Positions 47,178 through 57,025 are shown, numbered from the stretch's first letter. The stretch is 64,000 nucleotides of DNA from Symbiodinium kawagutii (GCA_009767595.1 VSDK01024302.1:9090-73089); one strand, 5' to 3'. Notes: generated by a model from the sequence alone, not told the origin. Numbers and translations: made by a program.

Positions 47178-47267
47178 AGTACTGTCCCCGAACCAGAGGA
47201 ACGTGCGAGACATGAACGCGACATCCCGAATAAAACACTTCGCACTTCTCTCAAGGATCTTTTTAAG
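47178..47267 (+). CDS. Candidate exon 1 of HET/LRR gene (N-terminal charged segment)
   Basis: Thirty codons, STVPEPEERARHERDIPNKT onward to LKDLFK, between TTTCACAAG and a GT donor (AAG/GTCGCAG). Phase 0 at both ends, compatible with the next exon. It lacks an ATG, so the true start lies upstream or the transcript receives its 5' end by trans-splicing. Confidence 0.4.
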
Positions 47268-47637
47268 GTCGCAGCATGTCTCAGCAATAAACGGTTTTGA
47301 ATACTGTATATGTGTGGTGACTAGTGCACTTTATTACCTTCCATGGCAGTGGCATAGGTCAGACCGACTCCACAAAGAGTTGCGTCGATTGAACTTCAAA
47401 CAGAGCATTCTCTCAAGGCCGTGGTCCAGCCAGAAGTGAAGGCTACAGATGCCTGGTGCCCAGCTACTCACCAGTCTGAGCTATCAGAAACCGCGGGGGT
47501 TTGTGATTTCGTGATTTTTCGTTTTTTTTGTCAAAGCTCAAGTGTGCCCTCAACTAAAGCCTTCATTGAACTCTTTTTTCGCCCTGTGGGCTGTCGGACA
47601 TAACAAAAACAAAGCGCAAATGACCATATTTTGTTAG

Positions 47638-47765
47638 CAAAGTGAGGTGCATCGTTCCCAACAGCATCAGTTGTACAGCAGCCTTCAGGATGAGTACGAC
47701 CTCAAAGACCCGTTGGAGTTTGCTCGGTTCCTTCAAGACGCAGACGTCCGATTGATCCGTTTAGA
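47638..47765 (+). CDS. Candidate exon 2 of HET/LRR gene
   Basis: Acceptor TTTTGTTAG, then frame QSEVHRSQQHQLYSSLQDEY and DPLEFARFLQDADVRLIRLE. The next conserved segment (CGGFSKFDPDIARPG) is one base out of frame and preceded by an in-frame TAG at 47762. Exon 2 and exon 3 therefore join only through a frameshift or an unrecognised tiny intron. Confidence 0.5.
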
Positions 47766-48357
47766 GTGCCGTCCCCAGCTGTGGCGGATTCAGCAAGTTC
47801 GACCCAGACATTGCAAGACCTGGGAAACCCCAGCGTTCCAACGCCGTGCTGAGGTACTTGGTGCACCTACTTGTTTCCAAGCGGCCACTCCCCAGACGCC
47901 AAGAAGCACAGGGGGAGGTCTTCATCAAAGATGGCGTGACTTTGAGTGCATTGGTCGCGCACGAAGAAGTGAAGAGCTGGCCAGAAGGAACCCACGATGC
48001 CCACATTTGCTCCATCTCACACGCCTGGGAGACCAGGGAACATCCTGATCCCTGCAGACACCAACTGCAGCAAGTGGTCAATCATTGTGGACTGTATGGT
48101 GCAGCCTTTGAAGCTGATGTGTGGGTCTTCTACGACTTCACATCACTTTTCCAGCTGGAACATTCTCAGGAAGCGAGCTTCCGAAAAGCGATGGGAAATA
48201 TGCACCTGGTGTACAGCCACGAGTTCTCGCTCACCTTCCGAATCGAGAACCTCACTCCTGAGCATGCGTGGCATGACACGATCACGAACAACAGTGAGCT
48301 GGTTCCAGTGTGGGACATGCAAACCAAGAGGCTGGAAAGCAAACCCTTGGAGGACTT
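47766..48357 (+). CDS. HET-like domain exon
   Basis: This 592-bp exon encodes GGFSKFDPDIARPGKPQ, VFIKDGVTLSALVAHEEVKS, SISHAWETREHPDPCRHQL (48011 onward), ADVWVFYDFTSLFQLEHSQE, NMHLVYSHEFSLTFRIENLT and PVWDMQTKRLESKPLED. The histidine/tryptophan SHAW motif, the W-x-F-Y-D motif and the following methionine-rich helix have the order and spacing of a HET domain. HET is a TIR-related fold that triggers cell death in fungal allorecognition. The 3' end is placed at 48357, before a GC donor, because the two bases left over then fit the acceptor at 48739; a GA donor at 48353 is an alternative. Confidence 0.65.
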
Positions 48358-48739
48358 GCTATTTCATTTTCTTTGTCAATCAATGCACAATCCAATGTGA
48401 TTCCATTTGATTCATGATGTTTGCATTCGCCCGGTCTTCGTACCTGGTGTCTTGGAGCATCGCACTTTGTTTTTCCAGGATCGTTTTGCCATATCATGAG
48501 CTTTCTACCGTGATTTCATTGCTAGTGGTGTTCCATTCCGTGGCTTCGCCACTGGCCTTTCGATAACCTATGCAATTTCTTGGGCGTCGCCCGGATTCCT
48601 TAGGTCTCGCATTGCCTTTCTTTGCCTGGCTTTTGTGCCTGGTGTACATTCTCCACTTGTGTGGTACTTGCATCGGGGCTTGCCAAGCCTCGACAACTCA
48701 CGGCTGTTTATACCACGGGTTCTTTCCGGCAGGTTGCAG

Positions 48740-49127
48740 TCCAACTATATCTATAACGCCTTATGGTGCGCGTGGGTGGTGTCGGGCTGAGGTCGAATGG
48801 TCGTCGTTGAGAGGAGTAAACGCCCAGTTTCAACAGATCGACGGGGGACAAAGTGGCGACTATTTGGCGTTGGGTTTCGATGATTCGATGGATCGGCTGA
48901 ATGCCAGGGTTCCAACCACTCCGGACGAATTCCGATAGCAGATGGAGCAGGCAGCTTTCACCCACCGCTCGGATGCCTCTGAGGTCATTCATTTGCAGCA
49001 GAAGATTTTCACTTTAAAAGTGACTGAGTGCAAAGATTTGGTGCTGGATGGCCTTCCGGCCAGCGAGATGTTGGCGGGCACGTGCGCTGCCACAGTACAC
49101 GAAGCTGAAGACTGTGAGGATCTCCAG
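48740..49127 (+). CDS. Exon 4: end of HET-like domain and linker, interrupted by TAG
   Basis: Acceptor GGTTGCAG, frame YGARGWCRAEVEWSS, LRGVNAQFQQIDGG, VPTTPDEFR, then TAG (48936-48938), then in the same frame QMEQAAFTHRSDASEVIHLQ and VTECKDLVLDGLPASEM, to GATCTCCAG and a GT donor. The continuity of conserved sequence on both sides of the stop shows the frame was once open. RGWCRAEVEW corresponds to the C-terminal GW..E landmark of HET-like domains. Confidence 0.6.
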
Positions 49128-49483
49128 GTTTCGATGCGGTGAAGCAGAAGCGACGGCCTTGGCAGAGGCCAGTTGTGCAGTGAACATGGTGTTATGACGT
49201 GTTCTTGATGTGTCCTGTGTTTTGGGACGTTTGGGGTTTGTGCCGTAGTGGAAGTATTGCCGGTGCCGAAACTGGGAGGCCTTGGCATCACGTCCTGGCA
49301 TTGAGCAGCTGCAAATTCGTGGTGAAGGCTCTGGTTGGAGTCTTGCTCAAGACGGTATCGTCATGGTGAAGGCAGAGACTGCATTGAAGTTGCAAGAGAT
49401 TTGCTAAATTGACAGCAGAGATGTGTTGGTAACCAGGCTTCAACATGCTTCAACTGATTTTAGTCTTGACATGTCTCATCCAG

Positions 49484-49570
49484 GCTTTGTTGGCCATGGC
49501 TGCAACAATGATAACAACCCTGACCTCAATTGACTTGTCTGGGAATGCCATTGGTGCCGAAGGAGCCAAG
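49484..49570 (+). CDS. LRR exon 1 (29 codons)
   Basis: CATCCAG acceptor, then ALLAMAA, TSIDLSGNAIGAEGAK, then a GC donor (AAG/GCCTGG). One ribonuclease-inhibitor-type leucine-rich repeat (L-x-x-I-D-L-S-x-N-x-I-x-x-x-G). Phase 0 at both ends. Confidence 0.7.
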
Positions 49571-49711
49571 GCCTGGTGGCAGAGAATGTGATGTGGTTGT
49601 GGGTCAATATTGATTCACCGAGAAAAGGGGAGGTGAACAACCCAAACAAAGTCATTTCCTGGATGTGCCTAGGAAGTCTGAAGGCTTTCCACCGAGTGCC
49701 CATGCTTTCAG

Positions 49712-49795
49712 GTGCTAGCCCCAGTGCTGAAGGCGAACGTGTCCCTAAGGGACCTTGATTTGTCTGGCAATCTCATCCACAATGACGGAGCGCAG
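49712..49795 (+). CDS. LRR exon 2 (28 codons)
   Basis: TTTCAG acceptor, VLAPVLKANVSLRDLDLSGN then LIHNDGAQ, GC donor (CAG/GCCGGC). One LRR, phase 0. Confidence 0.7.
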
Positions 49796-50086
49796 GCCGG
49801 CAAGGGAGGTGAGGGTGGACACAGAGTCTTTATGACTTCCCGTGTTGAGAGACTTGTGGCAATGCCAAGTGTGAAGGACTTCGTTGCGGTGCGTTGTGCA
49901 TATTCCGGTGCTGCTCTTCGATCTTTTCACTCTATCCTCTTATGTCGTTGGGGAGTTGTTATATGTTGTAATGATATTTCTGATCTGATTATTGACATTA
50001 AAGTGCAGTGGGTTCCTCGATCCGTTTTCAACGTGACGATCTTTTCACATCGCTTGACTGCTTGACTGGAGCATCTTGATCTCCAG

Positions 50087-50170
50087 GCTCTATCCGAAGC
50101 ATTGCGGGGCAAGTCGTCCCTGAGAAACATCAGCTTGGGTAGTAACTGGATGGGCGACGAGGGAGCTCAG
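50087..50170 (+). CDS. LRR exon 3 (28 codons)
   Basis: ATCTCCAG acceptor, ALSEALRGKSSLRNISLGSN then WMGDEGAQ, GC donor (CAG/GCCCTG). One LRR, phase 0. Confidence 0.7.
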
Positions 50171-50647
50171 GCCCTGGCAGGGACAGTTCCGAACACCATG
50201 CCGCCATGTTCAGACAGTGTTTTCAATGCAAAGGATGTGCTTCCTTGGTGCTTGTTCCATGGCCATTCATGGTCCGCAGTTGTAAAGTTGTGATGATTTT
50301 TGTCATTTGATTGAAGTGGAGTGGGCTCCTTGACCTGTCGTGTTGAACATGATGCTCCTTCTCTGTACAAAAAGTCGTAGGCTTTTGTGCTTCGAGAGCA
50401 CTGGTCCCACGGCGAAGTATTTTCTTCTGTTTGCTTGCTTAGTGTTTTCTTAATCCCAACTCTTTTCTCTTCCACGTGCAGGTGGACCCTTTTTTGATCA
50501 TTGTTGTGATCTTTGGGCCTGACGTTCTTTCCAAGTTGAGATGATAATCCAACGAATTTCACAGCCGCTGCTTTCCGAAATAACTCTGGACATCCAACTG
50601 CATTACCAGAACGTCGGCCGACCCAGCCCGATGCCTTGCTTGTTCAG

Positions 50648-50731
50648 GCCCTGCTTGAAGTGATCAAAGTTAGCACAACGCTGAGAAAGATGGATTTGTC
50701 CAATAATCCCATGGGTCAGGAGATGAAAGAG
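50648..50731 (+). CDS. LRR exon 4 (28 codons)
   Basis: TTGTTCAG acceptor, ALLEVIKVSTTLRKMDLSNN then PMGQEMKE, GC donor (GAG/GCCGGC). One LRR, phase 0. The conserved G of the GDEG/GDDG turn is followed by QE rather than DD or DE. Confidence 0.65.
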
Positions 50732-50953
50732 GCCGGCTTGTGTGTGATCTGTCTATCGTAGTCCAGGCTCATCTTATCTATCTCGTAGTTGCACTTGAGC
50801 TATCTTGGGATGCAGCGAGTTAGCTTGAGTGATTCAGATGTTGTGATTCAGATGTTTATCAAACTCATCTTTTGACGGAGTGACGCTAATGGTATCTTTC
50901 TGATGTTTGTGGCTGGGCACATGTCGCGACTGATTCCATCTTGTTCCGCGCAG

Positions 50954-51034
50954 GCTGTTGCAGAAGCGCTGAACAGAATCAGTTCTGAGAGCGACAACCA
51001 GATCCAGCCTGAATCGATCGCCCACGACGTGAAG
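50954..51034 (+). CDS. LRR-related exon 5 (27 codons, degenerate)
   Basis: TCCGCGCAG acceptor, AVAEALNRISSESDN, IQPESIAHDVK, GC donor (AAG/GCCAGG). The first helix (AVAEAL) fits the family, but the L-x-L-x-x-N strand is not recognisable. This may be the C-terminal cap or a decayed repeat. A GT donor 6 bases downstream is an alternative end. Confidence 0.45.
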
Positions 51035-52800
51035 GCCAGGGTGTTAGTTGCATCCGAGGTCTTCCCTGACATTGAGTCCTTGCTCATTTGTTGTCGCTAT
51101 TTTTCACGCTATCATACTGTCTTTTGTCAATATTTTTCTTGTTGTACTTGTTTGCCAATTTCTTTCATGAATTGAAGATGGTGAGATTGAGGTTAGCAGT
51201 GCCAGCAGGTGCAGTTTCTCTTTTCTTCTGCGTGATAGGTGGCTCGTTGCAGATCCTTTGAAGCACCGGTCCGCTTCCAGGCAGGACTTCATGCAGATTG
51301 CTTTTCGTCTCTGTGGAAAGATGCCAGTTGGGTCACACCACCGCAGGGTGGAAAGCTGTGATGGAAACGTACAGCGTTCCACCTCCGTTGCGGGCTGATT
51401 TCACTTCCCGAATTCTGTCTATTCTTCATGATCCTACTGCCTTCCACATCTCTTTCCCATGTACGAGTTGATGCAGAATCGTACCGGACATTCTCCCGGA
51501 AAGTTCATTGTCACCTTGTAAGTTATTATTTTGATTGCTTTTCACGGTTTTCTGGTTCAAACCCATGATTATACATGATTATCATGTTCCTTTTCAAGTT
51601 GATTGACTTTCACATGTTTGATTGATGTTCGATTGTGATTAATTTTGTGTTCCTTATCAAGTTGATTGCAATCACTTTTGTGTTCCACATCCGAGCTCTT
51701 GCTATTTCTATGAACGCGTGGACAGCAATGAACATTCCGGAACTCTTCGCTCTGATCCAGCCAGTTTCCCAACAGCTTCATGTTGACATGTGCTTATTAA
51801 TCTTGAAAGGGTTAATATTGGATGATTTGGGGGTACCCCCAATCAAAAGAAACCACCATGTGCTTAATGATCTTGGAATTTTCTGGCTTTTTCCAGATAA
51901 CATGTGGTTTGCAAATGTTCGGGTTTTCTCAAATTCCCAAATTACGAAAAATCTGAGTAGAACCCGGGAAGCCTGATACTCGAAGATCATTTGAAGCGCT
52001 GGAAGTGTACAGTTTGGATCACTTGAAGTCTTGAATCTTGCAATTTGCAACCTGGCACTACAGAGGGATGGACCCCCCCGAAAAATCGTTTTCGACTTGG
52101 TAGCTTTACCATAGTTGCGGCTGCCAAGATTTTCATGTGTTCAACCTGGAAATGTTGGAACCATCGTTGAGTTTTGTTTCGTAGAACTGCGGAATGCTTT
52201 CAGCTGTTGTAGGTGTTTCAATCTCCCGGTCTGCGACTGATGGTCGTTTGCTTGGCACCCTCAAAAACCGGCCCGGGAGTGAAATGGAACCAGACCGGAA
52301 GGGAATTATATAACGCCAGAACCTTGAAACTTCTGAACTTGGGAGAATTCTGAACGTCGGAACGCAAGAGCCTCCTCAGCATCCTGGATCCTTCGAAATA
52401 TGGGAATTGGAACTGAACTGTGGCACCCTCCTGCCTGGGATACCAAACTGCTGAGCTCAACTTCAAGGAAGGGGATGTCCGAATGATGCCACCGGAGAAA
52501 TAGGCCTGTGGAGAGCGCTAAAAATCAAACTTTCACTTTTGGGCTTGCAGCCCACCTATGTACACCAGACAAACTTGGAACATGTTTAATTACTGTTTAC
52601 GTTGTGTTTCAACAGCGTGCAAACCTACGAGACTGGAAGCTGCATCCACTAGTACAGTAATGTCCCAGTGGATAAAGTGGGTGTTTTCAGTATTTAAGGG
52701 CTTTCGCCCGAACAGCCGGCCAGGGGCCCCCACCTATAGGGACAGAGAGAGAGGTAAAGATGCGAGATATCGCAGAGATTCAATTCGAGATGCGTTGGTG
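51035..52800. other. Intron or intergenic; one MITE-like copy, no clear exon
   Basis: If the LRR exons at 53.2 kb belong to the same gene, this is a 2.2 kb intron. A frame after TCGTTGCAG (about 51247-51400; LKHRSASRQDFMQIAFRLC, then a stop) could be an alternative terminal exon, but it is not in phase with exon 5. At 52310-52440 words such as GGAACC/GGTTCC and GAATTC recur, and a minus frame of 82 codons is open (52218-52466). Confidence 0.4.
51788..51876 (-). mobile_element. MITE-like element, copy 1 (reverse orientation, one end well kept)
   Basis: On the minus strand 51876 leftwards reads GGTGGTTTCTTTTGATTGGG, GGTACCCCCAAATCATCC, a close match to the left end of the 61.7 kb copy (GGTGGTTTCTCAAGT, GGGGACCCCCAAAATAATC). 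The centre forms a perfect 16-bp palindrome, TTGGGGGTACCCCCAA (51827-51842). CATGTGCTTA words lie on both sides (51788 and about 51859). Confidence 0.45.
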
Positions 52801-52801
52801 G

Positions 52802-52802
52802 G

Positions 52803-52887
<85 letters not shown>

Positions 52888-52938
52888 GGTCGTCGTCGTC
52901 GTCGTCGTCGTCGTNNNNNNNNNNGCGGCGTCGCCGTC

Positions 52939-52976
<38 letters not shown>
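52802..52976. repeat. Compound trinucleotide microsatellite (TTG)n-(GTC)n with internal gap
   Basis: About 28 uninterrupted TTG/GTT units (52802-52886), then GTC units, ten N (52915-52924), then GCGTCGCCGTCC and more GTC units to 52976. Frames through it are homopolymers of Cys, Val or Leu (or Gln, Thr or Asp on the minus strand). They are not evidence of a gene. Confidence 0.95.
52915..52924. other. Assembly gap (10 N) inside microsatellite
   Basis: Ten N at the TTG/GTC microsatellite. The size is presumably nominal, so the true repeat length is unknown. Confidence 0.99.
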
Positions 52977-53235
52977 GATTATCGTCCTTAATTTCTGTTG
53001 CGTGCGGAACCCCCAAGAAAAGCAAAATTTGATGGGAAAGGGTTTTGTGAAGGCAGAAAAAACAAAAACTCTGTGCAAATAGCAAAGGTTTTGGCTCCCC
53101 ACTTGCCCATACCCGTGGTATTTGCATGGTTTCAGACACTTGCCAGCAAGAACCCTAGCATTTGCAACGTTTTTACATGTGAGTGCACTAGAAAACATAG
53201 GTATTTGCCAGCTGGGCCATGGCTGTTGCTGCCAG

Positions 53236-53313
53236 GCCCTAGTAGAAGCCTTGAGAGCCAACACCTCCGTCACGAAGATCTTCCAAACAGACAGCGACAT
53301 TGGCGGCCCCCAG
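53236..53313 (+). CDS. LRR exon L1 of downstream array (26 codons)
   Basis: TGCTGCCAG acceptor, ALVEALRANTSVTKIFQTDS then DIGGPQ, GC donor (CAG/GCTGTG). One ribonuclease-inhibitor-type LRR, two residues short in the terminal turn (GGPQ where others have GDDGAK). Phase 0. Confidence 0.6.
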
Positions 53314-54002
53314 GCTGTGGGATTGCCGCAGGGTTCCTATTGTTTCTATGACCCCATTTTATCAACATAAATCCACTGGATCAGAAAAGTGACTAGCCAA
53401 ATGCATTTGCACCCTTTGGGGAGGGATAGAGATCTTTCCATTCTGTTGGCATCAGTACGTGGATAATCTTTTTATACTGACTTTTGGTACCGTTCAAGTC
53501 CCAGAGCGCCAGCTGTGGTCCCTGGCTAAGTAGGAAGTCTTTGGTCAGACATCATCGTACAATGTTCAAAATATGCCGTGCGATCCTGGCCGATTATTCG
53601 AACCAAGCTGTGGGGCTTCAATCTCTAGAAGCTGGGGTGTGGATGGGGGTGGTATCTTTGTTTTCCACGAAACTTCCGCCACCCTAAGACTCTTGGAACC
53701 TGGTCTCCTTTTGTCTTCCAGTTGGTTCTGGGAATCTTGGAACTTTGGTTCCCATTTGTCTCCCAGTTCTCCCATAAACTGGGAGATAATTTGGCAGATA
53801 ACTGATGGGACATGCATAGATGACAAGCAGGAAACGAGGGTCCAAGGTTCCTGGGACCAGGTTGCAATAAATGGAACTCGACAAATAACAGGGGATTGGT
53901 TTAGTCCATTTGCCAAACTGATTGGTCGACATGCCGAAAGTAAACCGTATGGCGAAATCTGACAGGTTCCAGTGCTCCCGACATGATGCCCGGCTGCGCC
54001 AG

Positions 54003-54089
54003 GTTTTAGCAGAAGCCCTGAAAACAAACAACTCAGTCACGGAGATCACTTTTAATGGCGACAAGAAGATTGGCGACGATGGCGCCAAG
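54003..54089 (+). CDS. LRR exon L2 (29 codons)
   Basis: GGCTGCGCCAG acceptor, VLAEALKTNNSVTEITFNGD then KKIGDDGAK, GC donor (AAG/GCTTGC). One extra residue in the Asn-turn (GDKKIG). Phase 0. Confidence 0.65.
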
Positions 54090-54412
54090 GCTTGCCATGT
54101 TGCGGGATGTGCCACAGGCCCAGACTTTCCGGCACTTGTCGATACCTTGGTTGGTTGTTTTTAACATCCGAGGGTACGAAGTGGGCAGTTTTGGCCCCGA
54201 CATCGCCGTAGAATGATCAAAATCCTCGGTGCCCTCCCCGCAGATTTTTCGCACGCTCACCAACCTAATCAAATATGTTCACAACCTCTTGAAACAATCT
54301 TCGGGCAACGATAGTTCCTGTTGTTTACTATGACCCCAAATCGACGCGATCAGTCGACTTCCACCGACAACTTGACCGCCGGCGATGCCAGAGGCAATTG
54401 CAGATATTGAAA
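54075..54412. repeat. Near-identical intron block (partner 54763-55100, offset 688)
   Basis: From GACGATGGCGCCAAGG to CAATTGCAGATATTGA the two introns are almost identical. One visible change is TGTGCCACAGGCCC against TGGGCCCCAGGGCC near 54110/54798. The flanking exons L2 and L3 differ much more. Either a recent duplication or a gene-conversion tract is implied. Confidence 0.85.
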
Positions 54413-54693
54413 TAATCTGAGATGTGCTTCTTGTGAAATTAAACCTTTGAGCCTGGCACCCGTGGGCCTAAGAAGATGAATTTTGAACGTGTGGTTGGGG
54501 ATTCTTCAGCTTGTTTCCCAACCTATGAAATTGATCAAATTGCATTTCGGGCAAAGGCATTCGCACCCTTTTTAGAAAGGGATCGGGATGCTTCTATCAC
54601 TTTTTTCGGGCATTTGCGACAGCGAGTGGGCAAGCTTCCGGTACCCAAGTTTGGTGTTGTTCCCTCGAGTTCCAGTGCTCCCGACATGATCAG

Positions 54694-54777
54694 GCTCTAG
54701 CAGAAGCCTTGAAAGTAAACACGTCCATTATCTCGATCACCTTGGCTCGCAACGACATTGGCGACGATGGCGCCAAG
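54694..54777 (+). CDS. LRR exon L3 (28 codons)
   Basis: CATGATCAG acceptor, ALAEALKVNTSIISITLARN then DIGDDGAK, GC donor (AAG/GCTTGC). Canonical LRR, phase 0. Confidence 0.7.
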
Positions 54778-55372
54778 GCTTGCCATGTTGCGGGGTGGGC
54801 CCCAGGGCCCGACTTTCCGGCACTTGTCGATACCTTGGTTGGTTGTTTTTAACATCCGAGGGTACGAAGTGGGCAGTTTTGGCCCCGACATCGCCGTAGA
54901 ATGATCAAAATCCTCGGTGCCCTCCCCGCAGATTTTTCGCACGCTCACCAACCTAATCAAATATGTTCACAACCTCTTGAAACAATCTTCGGGCAACGAT
55001 AGTTCCTGTTGTTTACTATGACCCCAAATCGACGCGATCAGTCGACTTCCACCGACAACTTGACCGCCGGCGATGCCAGAGGCAATTGCAGATATTGAAA
55101 GAATTTGAGATATGTTTCTTGTGAAATTATATAAACTTTTGAGCGTGGCACACATAGGCCTAAGAAGATGAATTTTGAACACATGGTTGGCAATTGTTTA
55201 GGTTCCTACTTCCCAAGCTATATAAGTGCCTTTCGGGCAAAGGTGTTCGCACCCTTTTTGCGAAGGGATCGGGCTGCTTCCAGCCCTTTCTTGGGCGTTT
55301 GCCACAGCGACAAGTTTTTTCTACCCACGTTTGGTATTCCTCAGTGCTCCCGACATGCTGGACTGCGGCCAG

Positions 55373-55456
55373 GCTTTAGCAGAATCTTTGAAAGACAACC
55401 GCAAAGTCAGGGGGATCGGTCTGTTGGGCAACAAGATTGGCGACGATGGTGCCAAG
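55373..55456 (+). CDS. LRR exon L4 (28 codons)
   Basis: TGCGGCCAG acceptor, ALAESLKDNRKVRGIGLLGN then KIGDDGAK, GC donor (AAG/GCTCGC). Canonical LRR, phase 0. Confidence 0.7.
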
Positions 55457-56087
55457 GCTCGCTGTGTCCCGGGGTGTTCCTGGGTCGGATTTCTGGCATC
55501 AGTCAATGCCTCGATGTATAGTAGATGCCTGTTCCATCTTTTTCCGATGAACATTGTGTTTGAGAGTTCAAAACCAGTTTTGGCCCAGAGACCACCTTTA
55601 TTTCCATCTGTAATGTTGGAAATCCACAGCGCGATATTATTCCCATGTTTCCGAACCTAATTGGGTATGTTCACAACCCGCAGTGGTGGTTCCTGTTGTT
55701 AAAACATGTTAAAACCCATGACCCCAAATGAACTCGATCACCAAACGGTTTCCACTGAGAACTTGACCACCACATGCGCAATTCGAGCTCTTGAGAATCT
55801 TGAGATACACATGTTTCTTTGTGTCATTAGTTTCTAGGCGATTTTCAGCCTGGCACATCCGGACTCAGAATATGAATTTTGAACACGTGGTTTGCAAATA
55901 TTCAGCTTCCTAATTCCCAAGCTGCATAAGTGCATTTTGGGCAAAGGCATTCGCACCCCTTGCGGAAAGGTTCCAGAGATGTTTCCATTCTCTTGGCATT
56001 TGCGCGAGGAAGTGGAGAAACTTTTTCTGCGCATTTGGTGTTGTTCTCTCAGGTTCCAGTGCTCCAGACATGCTGGTTTGCGGCCAG

Positions 56088-56170
56088 GCTTTAGCAGAAG
56101 CCTTGAAAGTAAACAGCTCCGTCACAGCGATCTTCTTGGCCGAGAATCACTTGGCGATGATGGAACGAAG
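56088..56170 (+). pseudogene. LRR exon L5 with one-base deletion
   Basis: TGCGGCCAG acceptor, ALAEALKVNSSVTAIFLAEN, then the frame slips: the turn reads HLAMMERR, whereas one inserted base would give HLGDDGTK. The exon is 83 bp against 84 in its neighbours, and its donor AAG/GCCAGC is intact. Inclusion would shift all downstream exons. Confidence 0.7.
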
Positions 56171-56399
56171 GCCAGCCTTGTTGTTTGGATGTGCCGTTTT
56201 TTGATGGGTGCGGAGTAGGAAGTTTTGGTCCAGACACCGACGTGCAATGTTGGAAATCCACGGTGCGACGTTATTTCCATGCTTCAGAGTCTAATAACGA
56301 AAGGTATTCTTGGCTACTTGAGTCCTCCAAGCTTTAGCTACTCTTCTGGGTCCCCTTGCAAGACAATCAAGTTTTAGAGAAGGTTGTCAAAATGAGGGG

Positions 56400-56535
56400 G
56401 GGCAGGTTCTTCTCCTGCCCATCTCTCTCTCTCGCTCTCTCTTGACATTCCATACCTCCAAAGTACCCTCCCAGTCTCCTTTTCTTTGCCCTACCTTTCG
56501 TTCCCCTCCGCTTGCACTCCAGTCGGGTATGTTCA
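56400..56535. repeat. CT-rich tract in LRR array intron
   Basis: CATCTCTCTCTCTCGCTCTC around 56420 and CT-rich sequence to about 56535. Present only in this intron of the array, so inserted or expanded after the units were duplicated. Confidence 0.7.
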
Positions 56536-56941
56536 AAAGCTGCAACTGTGGTTCCTGTTGTTAAAACATCTTGAAACCATTTAAAACCCATGACCCCAGA
56601 TGAACTCGATCACCAAACGGTCTCCACTGAGAACGTGACGACATGCGCAATTGGAGCTCTTGACAATTTTGAGATATACATGTTTCTTTGTGACATTAGT
56701 TTCTAGGCGATTTTCAGCCTGGCACATCCGGACTCAGAATATGAATTTTGAACACGTGGTGTGCAATGATTCAGCTTCCTCCTTCCCAAGCTACAGAAGC
56801 GTCTTTCGGGCAAAGGCATTCGACCCTTTGAGGAAGGGATGGAGATGTTTCCATTCTCTTGGCATTTGCGACGCTAAGTGCATGAGGTTTTTCCTACCCA
56901 CTTTTGGTGCCGTTTCCTCAGCCGTGGTCTGCTGTGGCCAG

Positions 56942-57025
56942 GCTCTAGCAGAAGCCTTGAAAGCAAACAAGTCAGTCAAGGCAATCACTCTGCATCGCAA
57001 CGAGATCGGCGAAGATGGATTGGAG
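56942..57025 (+). CDS. LRR exon L6 (28 codons)
   Basis: GTGGCCAG acceptor, ALAEALKANKSVKAITLHRN then EIGEDGLE, GC donor (GAG/GCCAAG). Canonical LRR, phase 0. Confidence 0.7.

Larger units (their letters stand above)
47178..51034 (+). pseudogene. HET-like domain plus LRR protein gene, multi-exon, with lesions
   Basis: Probable exons: 47178-47267, 47638-about 47765, about 47765-48357, 48740-49127, then LRR exons 49484-49570, 49712-49795, 50087-50170, 50648-50731 and 50954-51034. The order is a charged N-terminal part, a FARFLQDADVRL segment, GGFSKFDPDIARPGKPQ..AVLRYLVHLL, a HET-like core, a linker with AAFTHRSDASEV, then one LRR per exon. The core resembles the fungal HET domain: SISHAWE, DVWVFYDFTSLFQ, RKAMGNMHLVYS and RGWCRAEVEWSS match the order of its YxLSYxWG, W-D-CI-Q, M-x-x-IY and GW-x-x-QE landmarks. 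Such proteins are frequent in Symbiodiniaceae models as I recall them. Lesions: an apparent one-base frameshift near 47765 and an in-frame TAG at 48936-48938. It may continue into the LRR exons at 53.2-57.9 kb, which are in the same phase. A functional gene would need both lesions to be assembly errors or to be spliced out. Confidence 0.65.

Noticed and set aside
50167-50562. 131-codon minus frame opposite the LRR exons
   Set aside because: Antisense to a supported LRR exon and its intron. No motif; a shadow frame.
52558-53300. Long frames of poly-Cys, poly-Val, poly-Leu, poly-Gln and poly-Thr
   Set aside because: They are translations of a TTG/GTC microsatellite and its N gap in different frames, not proteins.
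53573-53962. 129-codon plus and 153-codon minus frames between L1 and L2
   Set aside because: They lie in an intron insert made of GGTTCC/GGAACC-type imperfect inverted repeats, which opens frames on both strands.
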